NCBI GenBank assembly: GCA_030726975.1
Contig: JANRCO010000017.1
Span: 1 to 42,628 of the forward strand
Source: Ilumatobacteraceae bacterium
GTDB taxonomy: Bacteria; Actinomycetota; Acidimicrobiia; Acidimicrobiales; Ilumatobacteraceae
Reading direction: 5' to 3'
Length of the DNA stretch: 42,628 bases
This document shows, piece by piece, positions 17,447-26,447 of this stretch. Numbering within the stretch: position 1 is the first letter of the stretch; the number at the start of each line of letters is the position of its first letter. Both the position numbers and the translations under genes were made by a program. The notes beneath the pieces are model-generated. The model saw only the letters and a list, made by a program, of their open reading frames with translations, searched no databases and had not been told where the DNA came from.

Positions 17447-19234
17447 ATGTGGGGCGGTGGAGCAGTTTCCGAAGAAGATCGTGTATCACGCGATGAAGCT
17501 CGCAACCTATTGCGTCGCACTCTTGCCATGGCGGCACCTTTTCGCAAAACAATGCTTGCTGCACTTGCTTGCGTTATCGCGGTCACGTTGTGCACATTGG
17601 CGGGCCCCGTGCTTGTGCGCCATGGTATCGATGCGGGAATTCGCGCAAAGAACACTCGCTCGCTCAATATTTCGGTCATTGCTTATATTGCGGTGACCTG
17701 TATTGCGTATTGCTTTGGGCGTGCACAATACATTTTCATTAACCGTGCTGGCGAGAATCTATTACGCGTCTTGCGTTTGCGTGTTTTCTCGCAAATGCAA
17801 AAACAGTCAATGGCATTCTACGACCGAGAAAAAGCCGGTGTTCTGGTAGCACGCATGACCGCCGATATTGAGAGCATGAGTGAACTGGTGCAGTGGGGTT
17901 TATTGCAGTTCATTTCAGCAGGTTTTCTTTTGTTCCTAGCGGTGATCTTGCTCTTCACATTGTCGTGGCAACTCACCATTGTGGCGTTGCTCGTGATGCC
18001 AGTCATTTTCGTTGCCTCAATCAAGTTCCAACGCGATTCCAACAAGGCATATTTAGATGTGCGCGAACACGTGGGCACAAACCTCTCTGCCCTGCAAGAA
18101 GGAATTACTGGCGTGCGAGTCATCCAGGCTTACGCCCGTGAAGAGGAACAGATTCGACGCTTCCGTGCATCGAACGATGCTCTTTATAAAAGCCACATGC
18201 ACAGTGTGAAAGTCAGCATGTGGTACTTCGGCTTTGTGGAGTTCGCCGGCATTTTTGCCTCTGCGCTCATTGTGGGCATGGGTGGATGGCTTGTGCATCG
18301 AGGAAGTGTGTCGGTGGGAACAGTGGTGGCGTTTGTACTACTTCTTGCCAACTTGTTCGACCCCGTTCAACAGTTGTCGCAGCTCTATAACACCATGCAG
18401 TCTGCAGGCGCGGCGCTGAAAAAGTTGTACGGCATTATGGACGCGGTACCCGAAGTGAATGAATCTATTTCTGCAGTTGATTTGCCAGAGCATGGCGACC
18501 TAGTGGTGAGCGGTGCCACATTCACATATGCAACAGGTGCTCAGCCCGCATTGTGCAATGTTTCTATTGCAGTGCCCAATGGCAAGCGTCTGGCACTGGT
18601 GGGGCCAACTGGCGCCGGTAAGTCGACCCTTGCGAAGTTGATGGCGCGCTTGTATGACCCAAATGTTGGTTCCATTACATATGGTGGCGTGAACTTGCGT
18701 GATGCAACGATGCAGTCGTTACGCGAGCGCATCGTGGTGGTGCCGCAAGAAGGGTTCCTTTTCAACGGAACTATTCGTGAAAATCTGCGCATTGCAAAAA
18801 GTGAAGCAACCGATGCAGAGATTGAAAGTGCACTGCACGCTTTGGGCGTATATGAACGCTTTATGGCGTTTCCCGAAGGTCTCGACACCGAAGTGCATGA
18901 GCGCGGGTCGCGCTTGTCTGCAGGGGAGCGTCAACTCGTTTCTCTTGCGCGAGCAGCTCTTGTTGACCCTGCTGTGCTCGTGCTCGACGAAGCAACCTCG
19001 AACCTCGACCCTGGTACGGAAAAAGATGTTGAAGCAGCCCTAGAAGCGTTAATGCAAGGGCGCAGCGTTGTGGTTGTTGCGCACCGACTCACCACGGTTC
19101 AACGCGCCGATGCCATTGGGGTTGTCGACCATTCCGAACTGGTGGAATGGGGAACGCACAGTGAACTAGTGGAGAAGAACGGAAAGTATGCCGCGCTCGT
19201 CAATGCTTGGAACGCCAGCCAGCCGACACGTTAG
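17447..19234 (+). CDS. ABC exporter half-transporter, catalytic subunit
   Basis: The 595-residue partner has the same fused layout. Walker A is GPTGAGKST (386-394), the Q-loop is VVPQEG, Walker B plus catalytic base is LDEATSNLD with Glu515, and the switch His is in VAHRLTT. Its signature motif is altered to LSAGE (490-494). This complements the first subunit: this Walker B (Glu) pairs with the partner's good LSGGQ to form the active site, while LSAGE pairs with the partner's Asp site. That is the arrangement of known heterodimeric exporters. The stop shares TTAG with the stop of the opposing DUF805 gene. Confidence 0.93.
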   Translation: MWGGGAVSEEDRVSRDEARNLLRRTLAMAAPFRKTMLAALACVIAVTLCTLAGPVLVRHGIDAGIRAKNTRSLNISVIAYIAVTCIAYCFGRAQYIFINRAGENLLRVLRLRVFSQMQKQSMAFYDREKAGVLVARMTADIESMSELVQWGLLQFISAGFLLFLAVILLFTLSWQLTIVALLVMPVIFVASIKFQRDSNKAYLDVREHVGTNLSALQEGITGVRVIQAYAREEEQIRRFRASNDALYKSHMHSVKVSMWYFGFVEFAGIFASALIVGMGGWLVHRGSVSVGTVVAFVLLLANLFDPVQQLSQLYNTMQSAGAALKKLYGIMDAVPEVNESISAVDLPEHGDLVVSGATFTYATGAQPALCNVSIAVPNGKRLALVGPTGAGKSTLAKLMARLYDPNVGSITYGGVNLRDATMQSLRERIVVVPQEGFLFNGTIRENLRIAKSEATDAEIESALHALGVYERFMAFPEGLDTEVHERGSRLSAGERQLVSLARAALVDPAVLVLDEATSNLDPGTEKDVEAALEALMQGRSVVVVAHRLTTVQRADAIGVVDHSELVEWGTHSELVEKNGKYAALVNAWNASQPTR

Positions 19235-19554
19235 AAGCTGGCTGGTGGAGCTGGTGGCCCGAAGCGGTTAATGGAAACATCGCCAGGCTGGGCCCAAAAA
19301 ATGAGGTTGCCAATGGGGAGAAGAATCCACCAACCCGATTTATTGACATCGTGCATGCGACGAATACCAAACATGATTTGTGGAAGAAAAATAGCCGCGG
19401 AGAAGATGTTGCCTCCACTTGTGCTCACACCCGATACGAGAAGCTGCGCAACAATGGTGAAAAGCATCCACCACCAAAAATCGTTTCGTCGCGCGCGACC
19501 TTTGTAGTTGATGTAGTTCACAAACCCGAGTTTGACTGCGGTAACAATAGGCAT
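19231..19554 (-). CDS. DUF805 family small membrane protein
   Basis: The 107-residue protein matches the DUF805 pattern: FVNYINYKGRARRNDFWWW at the start, a membrane region of two to three spans, and RRMHDVNKSGWWILLP near the end. The function of this family is unknown. It starts 9 nt after the metH stop on the same strand, so it is probably read from the metH transcript. This may only reflect packing, since no link to methionine synthesis is known. Confidence 0.85.
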   Translation of the reverse strand: MPIVTAVKLGFVNYINYKGRARRNDFWWWMLFTIVAQLLVSGVSTSGGNIFSAAIFLPQIMFGIRRMHDVNKSGWWILLPIGNLIFWAQPGDVSINRFGPPAPPASF

Positions 19555-19563
19555 GAGGCGAAC

Positions 19564-22500
19564 TTAGCGGGCGACGAAGTATTTTGCGCGGGGATGATGG
19601 CAAATGATTGCTGAAGTTGTTTGTTCAGGCTGGTATTGCCAGCCCGTTTCTTCGCTCACTTCAATGCCAAGTCGTCCTGCTTCAAGTAGAGCAGCCACGG
19701 TTGCGTTGTCTTCTAATTCTGGGCAAGCGGGGTATCCCCACGAATAGCGCCCTCCGCGGTATTGCTGGCGAAAGAGTCCATGCAGAGATGGCCCGTCTTC
19801 TTCAACAAAGCCCCATTCGGAGCGAATGCGATGGTGCCAATACTCGGCAAGAGCTTCAGCCATTTCCACACCAAGGCCGTGCAAGATGAGATAGTCCTGA
19901 TACTTGTTCTGCTCAAACAACTCAGCTGCCATTTCACTGACCGCATTACCCATGGTCACAATGTGGAACGCTGCGTAGTCTTTTTCGCCCGACTCAACAC
20001 TGCGGAAGAAATCGGCAATGCAGAGAAATGGTTCTTCGCGTTGGCGTGGGTAGTGAAAGCGACACTGTTCAGTAGTGCGGGTGTCGTCGGTGTACACCAC
20101 AAGATCGGTACCGTCGGCGTTAACCGGGAAGTAGCCGTACACCACTTGCGGCAACAGCACGCCACTAGTTTTGGCATTGCTCAATTGTTCGCGCAACAAA
20201 GGGCGTAAGCGATCTTTAAATTGTTCATCGGTTTCGCCATTTTCCGGGCGGAACTGCCACTGGTTGCGAAAGATTGCCGTTTCATTGATGTAAGCGGCAA
20301 TATCGTCGATTGCTAGACCCTTCACCACTTTTGAACCAAGGAATGGAGGTGTGAACACCGGGTTGTCGGTCGCAGCATCTGGAGAGCGATGCGGCAATTC
20401 CACTTCTTCGCGTTCTGCCTTTTTGCGATCGGGAAGGACGCGACCGCTCGGGATGCGCCCGAAATCGGGGTCAACGACACCGTCACGTTTAATCGACATA
20501 ATTTTGTCGAGCGTGTAGAGCCCTTCAAAGGCGTCGCGACCGTAAAACACGCGGCCGTCGTACACCTCGCGCAGATCTTTTTCTACGTAGGTACGTGTGA
20601 GTGCAGCACCGCCCAAAATGACGGGAATTTCCGACAGTCCAACCGCGTTCAACTCTTGCAAGTTTTCGCGCATGATGAGTGTGCTCTTCACTAAGAGGCC
20701 ACTCATACCAAGTGCATCGGCATTGACCTCTTGAACTTTGGCAATCATGTCGGCAATAGAGACCTTGATTCCCATGTTCACCACTTCGTAGCCATTGTTG
20801 GTGCAAATGATGTCGACCAAGTTCTTGCCAATGTCGTGAACGTCGCCTTTCACTGTGGCGAGCACAAGGCGACCCTTGGAGGTTTGCCCATCAACTTTTT
20901 CCATGAAGGGTTCAAGGTGTGCAACGGCAGTTTTCATTGTTTCTGCGCTTTGCAAAACAAACGGCAATTGCATTTGTCCTGAACCGAACAACTCACCAAC
21001 AACTTTCATGCCTTCAAGAAGAATGTTGTTAATGATGTCGAGTGGTGGAATGCCTTGTGCCATAGCGGTGTTGAGATCGTCGGTGAGCCCGTCGCGCTCG
21101 GCGTCGATGATGCGTTGCTTCAAAATGCGTTCAAGTGTCCAGTCGCTGCGGTCTTCTTTCACCGCATCAACCGACTTCACATCTTCAAAGAGGCGCAGCA
21201 AAACATTGAGTGCATTTTCACCCTTAATCTCTTCGTCGTAGATGAGCGCTCGGCATACTTCTTTTTGCTCTTCAGGAATACGTGAGAGAGGCAAAATTTT
21301 GCTGGCATGAACAATTGCCGAGTCGAGACCAATGGCCGTACATTCGGCAAGAAAGACGCTGTTCAACACCTGGCGCAGTGCTGGCTTCAAACCAAAGCTC
21401 ACGTTCGACAAGCCCAGTGTGGTGAAAGCGCCGGGTATTTCTTCTTTAATGCGACGAATGGCTTCCATGGTTGCCAAGCCGTCGCGACGCAGATCTTTGT
21501 CGCCGGTACCAATAGGGAAGGTGAGCGCGTCGAAGATGAGATCAGATGAACGCAAGCCGTAGCGCTCGGTGGCAATTTTGTTGAGGCGATGTGCCACTTC
21601 CATTTTCCACTCAACATCGCGTGCCTGACCGCGTTCGTCGATGAGCAAGCAAATAACCGCACATCCGTAGTCGCGAGCAAGGCTAAAGACGCGGTCGAGT
21701 CGGCTGCCTGGCGCTTCACCGTCTTCAAGGTTGGCCGAGTTCAATACGCCACGACCACCGCTGTGTACAAGGCCTGCTTCCATTACTTGGGGTTCGGTGC
21801 TGTCGAATACCAACGGAACGCTCACTTGCGAACCGAATCTGCTGGCAATGGAGTCCATGTCGACGACGCCATCGCGGCCTACATAGTCAACACAGACGTC
21901 AATAACGTGTGCACCTTCACGTATTTGCTCGGCGCCCATTTTGGTGCAACCGTCCCAGTCGGCTTCAAGCATGAGGTCGCGAAATGCTCGTGAGCCGTTG
22001 GTGTTGGTGCGTTCTCCAATAATAAGAAATGAATTGTCTTGAATAATGGGTACCGATGAATACAAAGAGGTAAGTGCAGGCTCAAAGTTGAAATTGCGTG
22101 GAGCAGGTGTGAGGTCGCGTACTGCTTCTACAACCTGGCGCAGATGCTCTGGGGTGGTGCCACAGCAGCCACCCACAATGCCAACGCCTAAATCTTCCAC
22201 GTGATGCTTGTGGTACGAAGCGAGCTCGGCCGGTGTGAGGTCGTAATGCGTGCGGCCATTTAAAACGCTCGGTAAGCCAGCATTAGGCAAGACAGAAATA
22301 GGGATAGGTGAGTGTTGCGAGAGGTGACGCAAGTGCTCTTGCATTTCAGCGGGCCCAGTTGCGCAGTTGATGCCAATGACGTCGGGGCGCATTGCTTCGA
22401 GAGCAACTAGCGCAGCACCAATTTCGGTACCCACCAACATGCGGCCTGTTGTTTCCATGGTGACTTGCACCTGAATGGGAATTTCACGACCCACAATTTT

Positions 22501-23040
22501 CATTGCTTGGCGACATGCTTGCATTGCTGCCTTAATTTGCAGCAAGTCCATGCAGGTTTCAATGAGGAAAAGGTCTGAGCCGCCATCAAGAAGTCCGCGT
22601 GCTTGTTCTACGTACGAGTCGCGCAGTTCGGCAAAGCCGATGTGCCCAAGGCTCGGCAGTTTGGTGCCGGGGCCCATTGAACCTGCAACGAAGCGAGTAC
22701 GACCGTCGGATTCGTAGCTACTTGCCATCTCGCGAGCAAGAGATGCCGCTACAGCGTTGAGCTCGTATGACTTTTCAGGAATGGCATATTCCGTGAGAAC
22801 AGTAGAGAAAGATCCGAAACTTGCCGTTTCAATTGCGTCAACGCCGACCTTGAGAAAGGCGTCGTGCATGGAGCGAATCACATCGGGGCGAGTGAGACAG
22901 AGCATTTCGTTGCAACCTTCAAGAGCGGCACCACCAAAATCGTCTGGGCCAAGATCAAGATCTTGCACAAAAGTGCCAAAGGCACCATCAAATACGATGA
23001 CTCGTTCGTTCACGGCCTGAAGATAGGTCTGTCTTTTCAT
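19564..23040 (-). CDS. metH: Cobalamin-dependent methionine synthase
   Basis: The 1158-residue protein has all four MetH modules in order. The homocysteine domain has zinc ligands Cys226 (INCATGP), Cys292 and Cys293 (GGCCGTTPEH). The folate domain starts near 340 (IGERTNTNGS). The cobalamin module has the cap helices and DVHDIGKN, whose His735 coordinates cobalt. The C-terminal activation domain binds AdoMet (RGGRYSWGYPACPE). It methylates homocysteine from methyl-tetrahydrofolate. Length is slightly below the E. coli enzyme. It is divergent from a cob(I)alamin adenosyltransferase gene across 65 bp, so both B12-related genes share one control region. No cobalamin riboswitch fits in that gap. 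Confidence 0.97.
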   Translation of the reverse strand: MKRQTYLQAVNERVIVFDGAFGTFVQDLDLGPDDFGGAALEGCNEMLCLTRPDVIRSMHDAFLKVGVDAIETASFGSFSTVLTEYAIPEKSYELNAVAASLAREMASSYESDGRTRFVAGSMGPGTKLPSLGHIGFAELRDSYVEQARGLLDGGSDLFLIETCMDLLQIKAAMQACRQAMKIVGREIPIQVQVTMETTGRMLVGTEIGAALVALEAMRPDVIGINCATGPAEMQEHLRHLSQHSPIPISVLPNAGLPSVLNGRTHYDLTPAELASYHKHHVEDLGVGIVGGCCGTTPEHLRQVVEAVRDLTPAPRNFNFEPALTSLYSSVPIIQDNSFLIIGERTNTNGSRAFRDLMLEADWDGCTKMGAEQIREGAHVIDVCVDYVGRDGVVDMDSIASRFGSQVSVPLVFDSTEPQVMEAGLVHSGGRGVLNSANLEDGEAPGSRLDRVFSLARDYGCAVICLLIDERGQARDVEWKMEVAHRLNKIATERYGLRSSDLIFDALTFPIGTGDKDLRRDGLATMEAIRRIKEEIPGAFTTLGLSNVSFGLKPALRQVLNSVFLAECTAIGLDSAIVHASKILPLSRIPEEQKEVCRALIYDEEIKGENALNVLLRLFEDVKSVDAVKEDRSDWTLERILKQRIIDAERDGLTDDLNTAMAQGIPPLDIINNILLEGMKVVGELFGSGQMQLPFVLQSAETMKTAVAHLEPFMEKVDGQTSKGRLVLATVKGDVHDIGKNLVDIICTNNGYEVVNMGIKVSIADMIAKVQEVNADALGMSGLLVKSTLIMRENLQELNAVGLSEIPVILGGAALTRTYVEKDLREVYDGRVFYGRDAFEGLYTLDKIMSIKRDGVVDPDFGRIPSGRVLPDRKKAEREEVELPHRSPDAATDNPVFTPPFLGSKVVKGLAIDDIAAYINETAIFRNQWQFRPENGETDEQFKDRLRPLLREQLSNAKTSGVLLPQVVYGYFPVNADGTDLVVYTDDTRTTEQCRFHYPRQREEPFLCIADFFRSVESGEKDYAAFHIVTMGNAVSEMAAELFEQNKYQDYLILHGLGVEMAEALAEYWHHRIRSEWGFVEEDGPSLHGLFRQQYRGGRYSWGYPACPELEDNATVAALLEAGRLGIEVSEETGWQYQPEQTTSAIICHHPRAKYFVAR

Positions 23041-23049
23041 CTCCAGTAC

Positions 23050-23055
23050 AAGTTA
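23050..23055 (-). promoter_or_regulatory. Candidate -10 box for metH
   Basis: On the minus strand TAACTT lies 9 nt before ATG 23040. GGAG touches the ATG directly, too close for a normal ribosome binding site. Confidence 0.4.
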
Positions 23056-23091
23056 TCGGCACAGGATCAGGTGCTCGTAACTCTCCCGCAC

Positions 23092-23097
23092 TAACGT
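23092..23097 (+). promoter_or_regulatory. Candidate -10 box for the adenosyltransferase gene
   Basis: TAACGT lies 8 nt before ATG 23106. The overlapping TTGTAACAA (23097-23105) is a near-perfect 4+4 palindrome and could be a small operator. Confidence 0.4.
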
Positions 23098-23105
23098 TGT
23101 AACAA

Positions 23106-23669
23106 ATGGCACGCGAACCGATCTACACACGTGATGGCGACGATGGCACTACTGGCCTCTTTTACGGAGGAAGGGTGCCCAAAGACTCAGCGCTACCACG
23201 CGCCTATGGCACCGTCGACGAGGCGCAAGCCGTGTTGGGGCTTGCTCGTAGTGCTGCGGTGAGCAACAGTGGCGATGCTCGTTCTCAAGAAGTGGTCACG
23301 ATGCTCGAGCCATTCATGCGCGACTTATGGGTGCTTATGGCTGAACTGGCCACATTGCCTGAGAATCGCCACAAGCTAGTGCCAGAAAAGTCGTGTGTGT
23401 CAGCAGAGATGGTGACCAACATGGAACAACTCATCGACAAGCTCGATACGCAATTTGAACACCCCACGGAGTTTGTGGTTCCCGGCGAGCACCCGGTGTC
23501 GGCATGGCTCGATCTTGCACGCACCGTTGTGCGTCGTGCAGAACGTCATTCGCTTGCTGCTGCACCAGCTCCATCTCATGTAGTTCCATATCTGAATCGG
23601 ATGTCCGACTTGTTGTGGACCATGGCACGTTGGCAAGAGGGTACGAGTCGCCCAGTGCGCAGCGTTTAG
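23106..23669 (+). CDS. pduO: ATP:cob(I)alamin adenosyltransferase, PduO type
   Basis: The 187-residue protein carries the PduO ATP-binding start (YTRDGDDGTTGL, then GGRVPKDSALPRAYGTVDEAQA) and the closing helices (FVVPGEHPVSAWLDLARTVVRRAER). It makes adenosylcobalamin, the cofactor of mutases such as methylmalonyl-CoA mutase. Family members act as trimers in the cytoplasm. It lies head to head with metH, which uses methylcobalamin, so the shared region may coordinate use of the two B12 forms. The peptidase gene follows 9 nt downstream but has its own TAGACT box. Confidence 0.93.
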   Translation: MAREPIYTRDGDDGTTGLFYGGRVPKDSALPRAYGTVDEAQAVLGLARSAAVSNSGDARSQEVVTMLEPFMRDLWVLMAELATLPENRHKLVPEKSCVSAEMVTNMEQLIDKLDTQFEHPTEFVVPGEHPVSAWLDLARTVVRRAERHSLAAAPAPSHVVPYLNRMSDLLWTMARWQEGTSRPVRSV

Positions 23670-23672
23670 ACT
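23667..23672 (+). promoter_or_regulatory. Candidate -10 box of a leaderless transcript (pepA)
   Basis: TAGACT lies exactly 6 nt before GTG 23679. It overlaps the stop codon of the adenosyltransferase gene. Confidence 0.5.
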
Positions 23673-23678
23673 TCGCAT

Positions 23679-25139
23679 GTGACTATTCAATTCAGCGTTT
23701 CCACCTCATCTCGTTCACAAGCAAGCGCCATTGGTGTACCAGTGGGCACCGACGGGCCAGTATCTCCAAAAATTGGTCTCAATCGTAAGCAGTTAGCTGA
23801 GCGGGGCTTCGACGGACGAGTGGGTCAAACTTTGGTGCTGCACGGTTTAGGTGGTGCATCTATTGTTGTGGCCGTCGGCGTTGGCGCAAGTAATTCCTTA
23901 ACCCCCAACGATGCTCGTAAAGCAGCTGCAGCCTTTGCTCGCGCTGCAGGCAAGATGGAAAGCTTGTCAACCTCGCTTGCCAACTTGGGTCGTGGCAGCA
24001 AAGCAAACATTGCGCAAGCTGTTGTTGAAGGAATTCAACTGGCGACGCATCGCTACAGTTCACTGAAGAGCGATAAGAATTTCGCTTCACCGTTACGTGA
24101 CGTAGTGCTGGTGGCAACTGCAGCTAATGCAACAGCAATTTCACGTGGAGTAAAAGACGGAGCAGTCATTGCCAATGCAGTGTGCACGGCACGCGATTTT
24201 GCAAACATGCCCCCTGCGTATCTCACGGCTCGTCACTTTGCTGAAAAGGCACAAGAGATTGCTGCACAAACTGGCCTCGACATCACGGTGTACAACAGAG
24301 AAGAACTCATTCAAATGGGTTGTGGCGGCATGATTGGTGTGAACCAGGGAAGCATTGAGCCACCACGCATGGTGAAGTTGTCGTACAACCCCAAGGGTGC
24401 AGGCAAAAAGCAGCACGTTGTGCTTGTAGGTAAAGGTGTCATGTACGACTCTGGCGGCATCAGCTTGAAGCCGTCCGACCCATCGCATGCAGTGATGAAG
24501 ATGGACATGAGCGGCGCTGCTGCAGTGTTGGCCACCATGAGCACGCTGAGTGCCTTGAAGTGCCAAACGCGGGTCACCGCATTTCTCATGTGCACCGACA
24601 ACATGCCCTCAGGTAGTGCGTTGAAACTTGGCGACGTACTCACCATGCGCAATGGCAAAACGGTAGAAATTCACAACACCGATGCCGAAGGGCGCCTCAT
24701 TTTGGCCGACGGTCTCTCGCTCGCTGCTGAACTCAAGCCATCGGCAATTATCGACATTGCAACACTCACCGGAGCCTGCCTGGTGGCACTCGGCGAAAAA
24801 GTTGCTGGCGTTTTAGGAACTAACGACAAGCTCATTTCTCAACTAGAAGATGCAGCGGCTCGTGTCGATGAACCCATTTGGCAATTGCCATTGGTGAAGG
24901 AATACCGGCGTTTGCTCGACTCCACTGTTGCCGACATGCGCAACATTGGTGGGCCAGCTGGTGGCACCATTACTGCAGGTTTGTTCTTGAGCGAGTTCGT
25001 TGGCAACACGCCATGGGCGCATCTCGATATTGCTGGGCCAATGAAAGTTGACGGCGACGATGGTTGGATGCAAAGAGGTGCAACAGCATTTGGCACGCGT
25101 CTTCTTATTGACACGGTGACCAGTTTCAAGCCTGTCTAA
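23679..25139 (+). CDS. pepA: Leucyl aminopeptidase (M17 family)
   Basis: The 486-residue protein has the M17 two-domain layout. All catalytic-domain residues are visible: Lys252 and Asp257 (GKGVMYDSGG), Lys264, Asp276 (DMSGAAAV), then Asp335, Glu337 and Arg339 in NTDAEGR. These bind two metal ions and the bicarbonate-type base. The enzyme removes N-terminal residues from peptides and acts as a cytoplasmic hexamer in known cases. The start is GTG 23679, supported by the TAGACT box; the ATG two bases upstream is out of frame. Its stop overlaps the opposing gene's stop within CTAA. Confidence 0.95.
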   Translation: MTIQFSVSTSSRSQASAIGVPVGTDGPVSPKIGLNRKQLAERGFDGRVGQTLVLHGLGGASIVVAVGVGASNSLTPNDARKAAAAFARAAGKMESLSTSLANLGRGSKANIAQAVVEGIQLATHRYSSLKSDKNFASPLRDVVLVATAANATAISRGVKDGAVIANAVCTARDFANMPPAYLTARHFAEKAQEIAAQTGLDITVYNREELIQMGCGGMIGVNQGSIEPPRMVKLSYNPKGAGKKQHVVLVGKGVMYDSGGISLKPSDPSHAVMKMDMSGAAAVLATMSTLSALKCQTRVTAFLMCTDNMPSGSALKLGDVLTMRNGKTVEIHNTDAEGRLILADGLSLAAELKPSAIIDIATLTGACLVALGEKVAGVLGTNDKLISQLEDAAARVDEPIWQLPLVKEYRRLLDSTVADMRNIGGPAGGTITAGLFLSEFVGNTPWAHLDIAGPMKVDGDDGWMQRGATAFGTRLLIDTVTSFKPV

Positions 25140-25567
25140 CTCGTTGCATCAGTGAGCCACATTGCATGTGTCTCGCGGAGGTGTTGGGGTAGACGTTGAA
25201 CATGTCGTGCCGATAACGCAGGTATGCGTGTTCGTACGGCGAGCCCGTAAGAGTATTTCTGCGCCACACCAAACATCACCAACCGGTCAATTCCGCGCGT
25301 GAAGGGGCATTCTTTGTCGGTGCGGTAATTCAACCCGAGTGCTGCCGCGGTTTCCGGCAAGTTGAGTTCGTATCCGTCGGGGTAGTGGTCGAACCCGCTC
25401 ACTAAGCGACGCAAAAGCCAGGTAGAAGTAGGCCCAAGTATGCCGAGCCAATAGTGCTCGACGTAGTCGCTGCGTACTTCGAAACCAGTGGAGTCGACCA
25501 CAGGGTCGAGCCATGGGTAGACCACCAGTGTTTCGGAATCGTGAAGAACAGTTGCAGTTGAGTTCAT
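25136..25567 (-). CDS. Conserved actinobacterial protein of unknown function
   Basis: The product is about 143 residues from ATG 25567; a start at 25603 would add 12 residues but seems less likely. Segments such as YVEHYWLGILGPTSTWLLRRLV, cut into YVEHYWLGILG and STWLLRRL, the acidic ELNLPETAAALGL, then FTRGIDRLVMFGVAQ and a basic AVRTRIPALSARHVQRLP, recall an unnamed protein common in actinobacteria. The pattern (a helix with ALGL, then basic helices) hints at a small winged-helix fold, but that is only a guess. It is divergent from the sirtuin gene across 74 bp and tail to tail with pepA. Confidence 0.75.
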   Translation of the reverse strand: MNSTATVLHDSETLVVYPWLDPVVDSTGFEVRSDYVEHYWLGILGPTSTWLLRRLVSGFDHYPDGYELNLPETAAALGLNYRTDKECPFTRGIDRLVMFGVAQKYSYGLAVRTRIPALSARHVQRLPQHLRETHAMWLTDATS

Positions 25568-25641
25568 GCCTATATGTGTGCATTGTGTGGCACTTGGTGA
25601 CACAAATTGTTTGATGAACCCAAGAGAGTAAGAATGAAGCG

Positions 25642-26403
25642 ATGTCGGATGAACTACTGAAGCTTGCTCAAGAGTTGTTGGCAGGTGCCGAACGTGTCAC
25701 CGTGCTCACTGGCGCTGGTATTTCTACCGATTCCGGCATTCCCGATTTTCGTGGGCCCAACGGCGTGTGGACACGCAACCCAGCAGCTGAAAAAGTGGCA
25801 ACGCTCAAGCACTATTTAGAAGACGAAGAGATTCGCAAAATCGCCTGGCAGAATCGGCTTATTTCACCAGCATGGACTGCACAACCCAACCCTGGGCACC
25901 TTGCACTTGTGCAACTGGAACAGCAAGGAAAAATGCACGGTCTCATTACGCAAAACATTGACGAGCTTCATCAACGTGCAGGAAATTCCCCCGAGCTTGT
26001 AATTGAAGTGCACGGCACGATGTTTCGCACCGCATGTTGGAGTTGTCATGAGCGACTTCCCATGGAGCACGCCATTGAACGGGTGCGTAACGGCGAGGAA
26101 GATCCGCAGTGTTTAGCGTGCGGAGGAATTCTCAAAAGCGACACCATTAGTTTTGGTCAAGCATTGGTGCCCGAGGTCATCGCACGTGCCATGCAGGTGA
26201 GTGAAGAGTGCGATGTGTTTGTTGCTGTGGGCTCCACCTTGTCGGTGTTTCCGGCGGCTAATGCCGTGCCTCGGGCAAAAGCAGCGGGAGCAAAAATCAT
26301 CATTGTGAACGGCGTGCCCACCGAGATGGACCGCTATGCCGATGCGGTATTACTGGGCGATATCAGCGTTCTCTTGCCGCAATTAGTGGCTCTCGCGGGC
26401 TGA
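25642..26403 (+). CDS. NAD-dependent protein deacylase (sirtuin)
   Basis: The 253-residue protein has the sirtuin core: GAGISTDSGIPDFRG for NAD binding, QNIDELH, catalytic His124 (VHGTM), and a zinc ribbon with Cys132, Cys135, Cys157 and Cys160. It removes acyl groups from lysines and produces nicotinamide and O-acyl-ADP-ribose. The usual GGxLRPxVVxFGE stretch reads GGILKSDTISFGQ, a mild deviation after the zinc site. An AAGAAT box lies 6 nt before ATG 25642. The gene lies in a region with acyl-CoA enzymes, whose acylated proteins could be substrates; that is inference. Confidence 0.93.
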   Translation: MSDELLKLAQELLAGAERVTVLTGAGISTDSGIPDFRGPNGVWTRNPAAEKVATLKHYLEDEEIRKIAWQNRLISPAWTAQPNPGHLALVQLEQQGKMHGLITQNIDELHQRAGNSPELVIEVHGTMFRTACWSCHERLPMEHAIERVRNGEEDPQCLACGGILKSDTISFGQALVPEVIARAMQVSEECDVFVAVGSTLSVFPAANAVPRAKAAGAKIIIVNGVPTEMDRYADAVLLGDISVLLPQLVALAG

Positions 26404-26435
26404 AGTTGCCCCGAGCCGAAACCCGACCCATCAGG

Positions 26436-26441
26436 TAGCAT
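26436..26441 (+). promoter_or_regulatory. Candidate -10 box of a leaderless transcript (moeZ)
   Basis: TAGCAT lies exactly 6 nt before ATG 26448, and there is no Shine-Dalgarno site in the 45-bp gap after the sirtuin gene. Confidence 0.55.
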
Positions 26442-26447
26442 TTAGGC

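Noticed and set aside
23041-23105. Cobalamin riboswitch between metH and the adenosyltransferase gene
   Set aside because: The gap is only 65 bp and shared by two divergent genes; a cobalamin riboswitch needs well over 150 nt and no B12-box-like sequence was seen.
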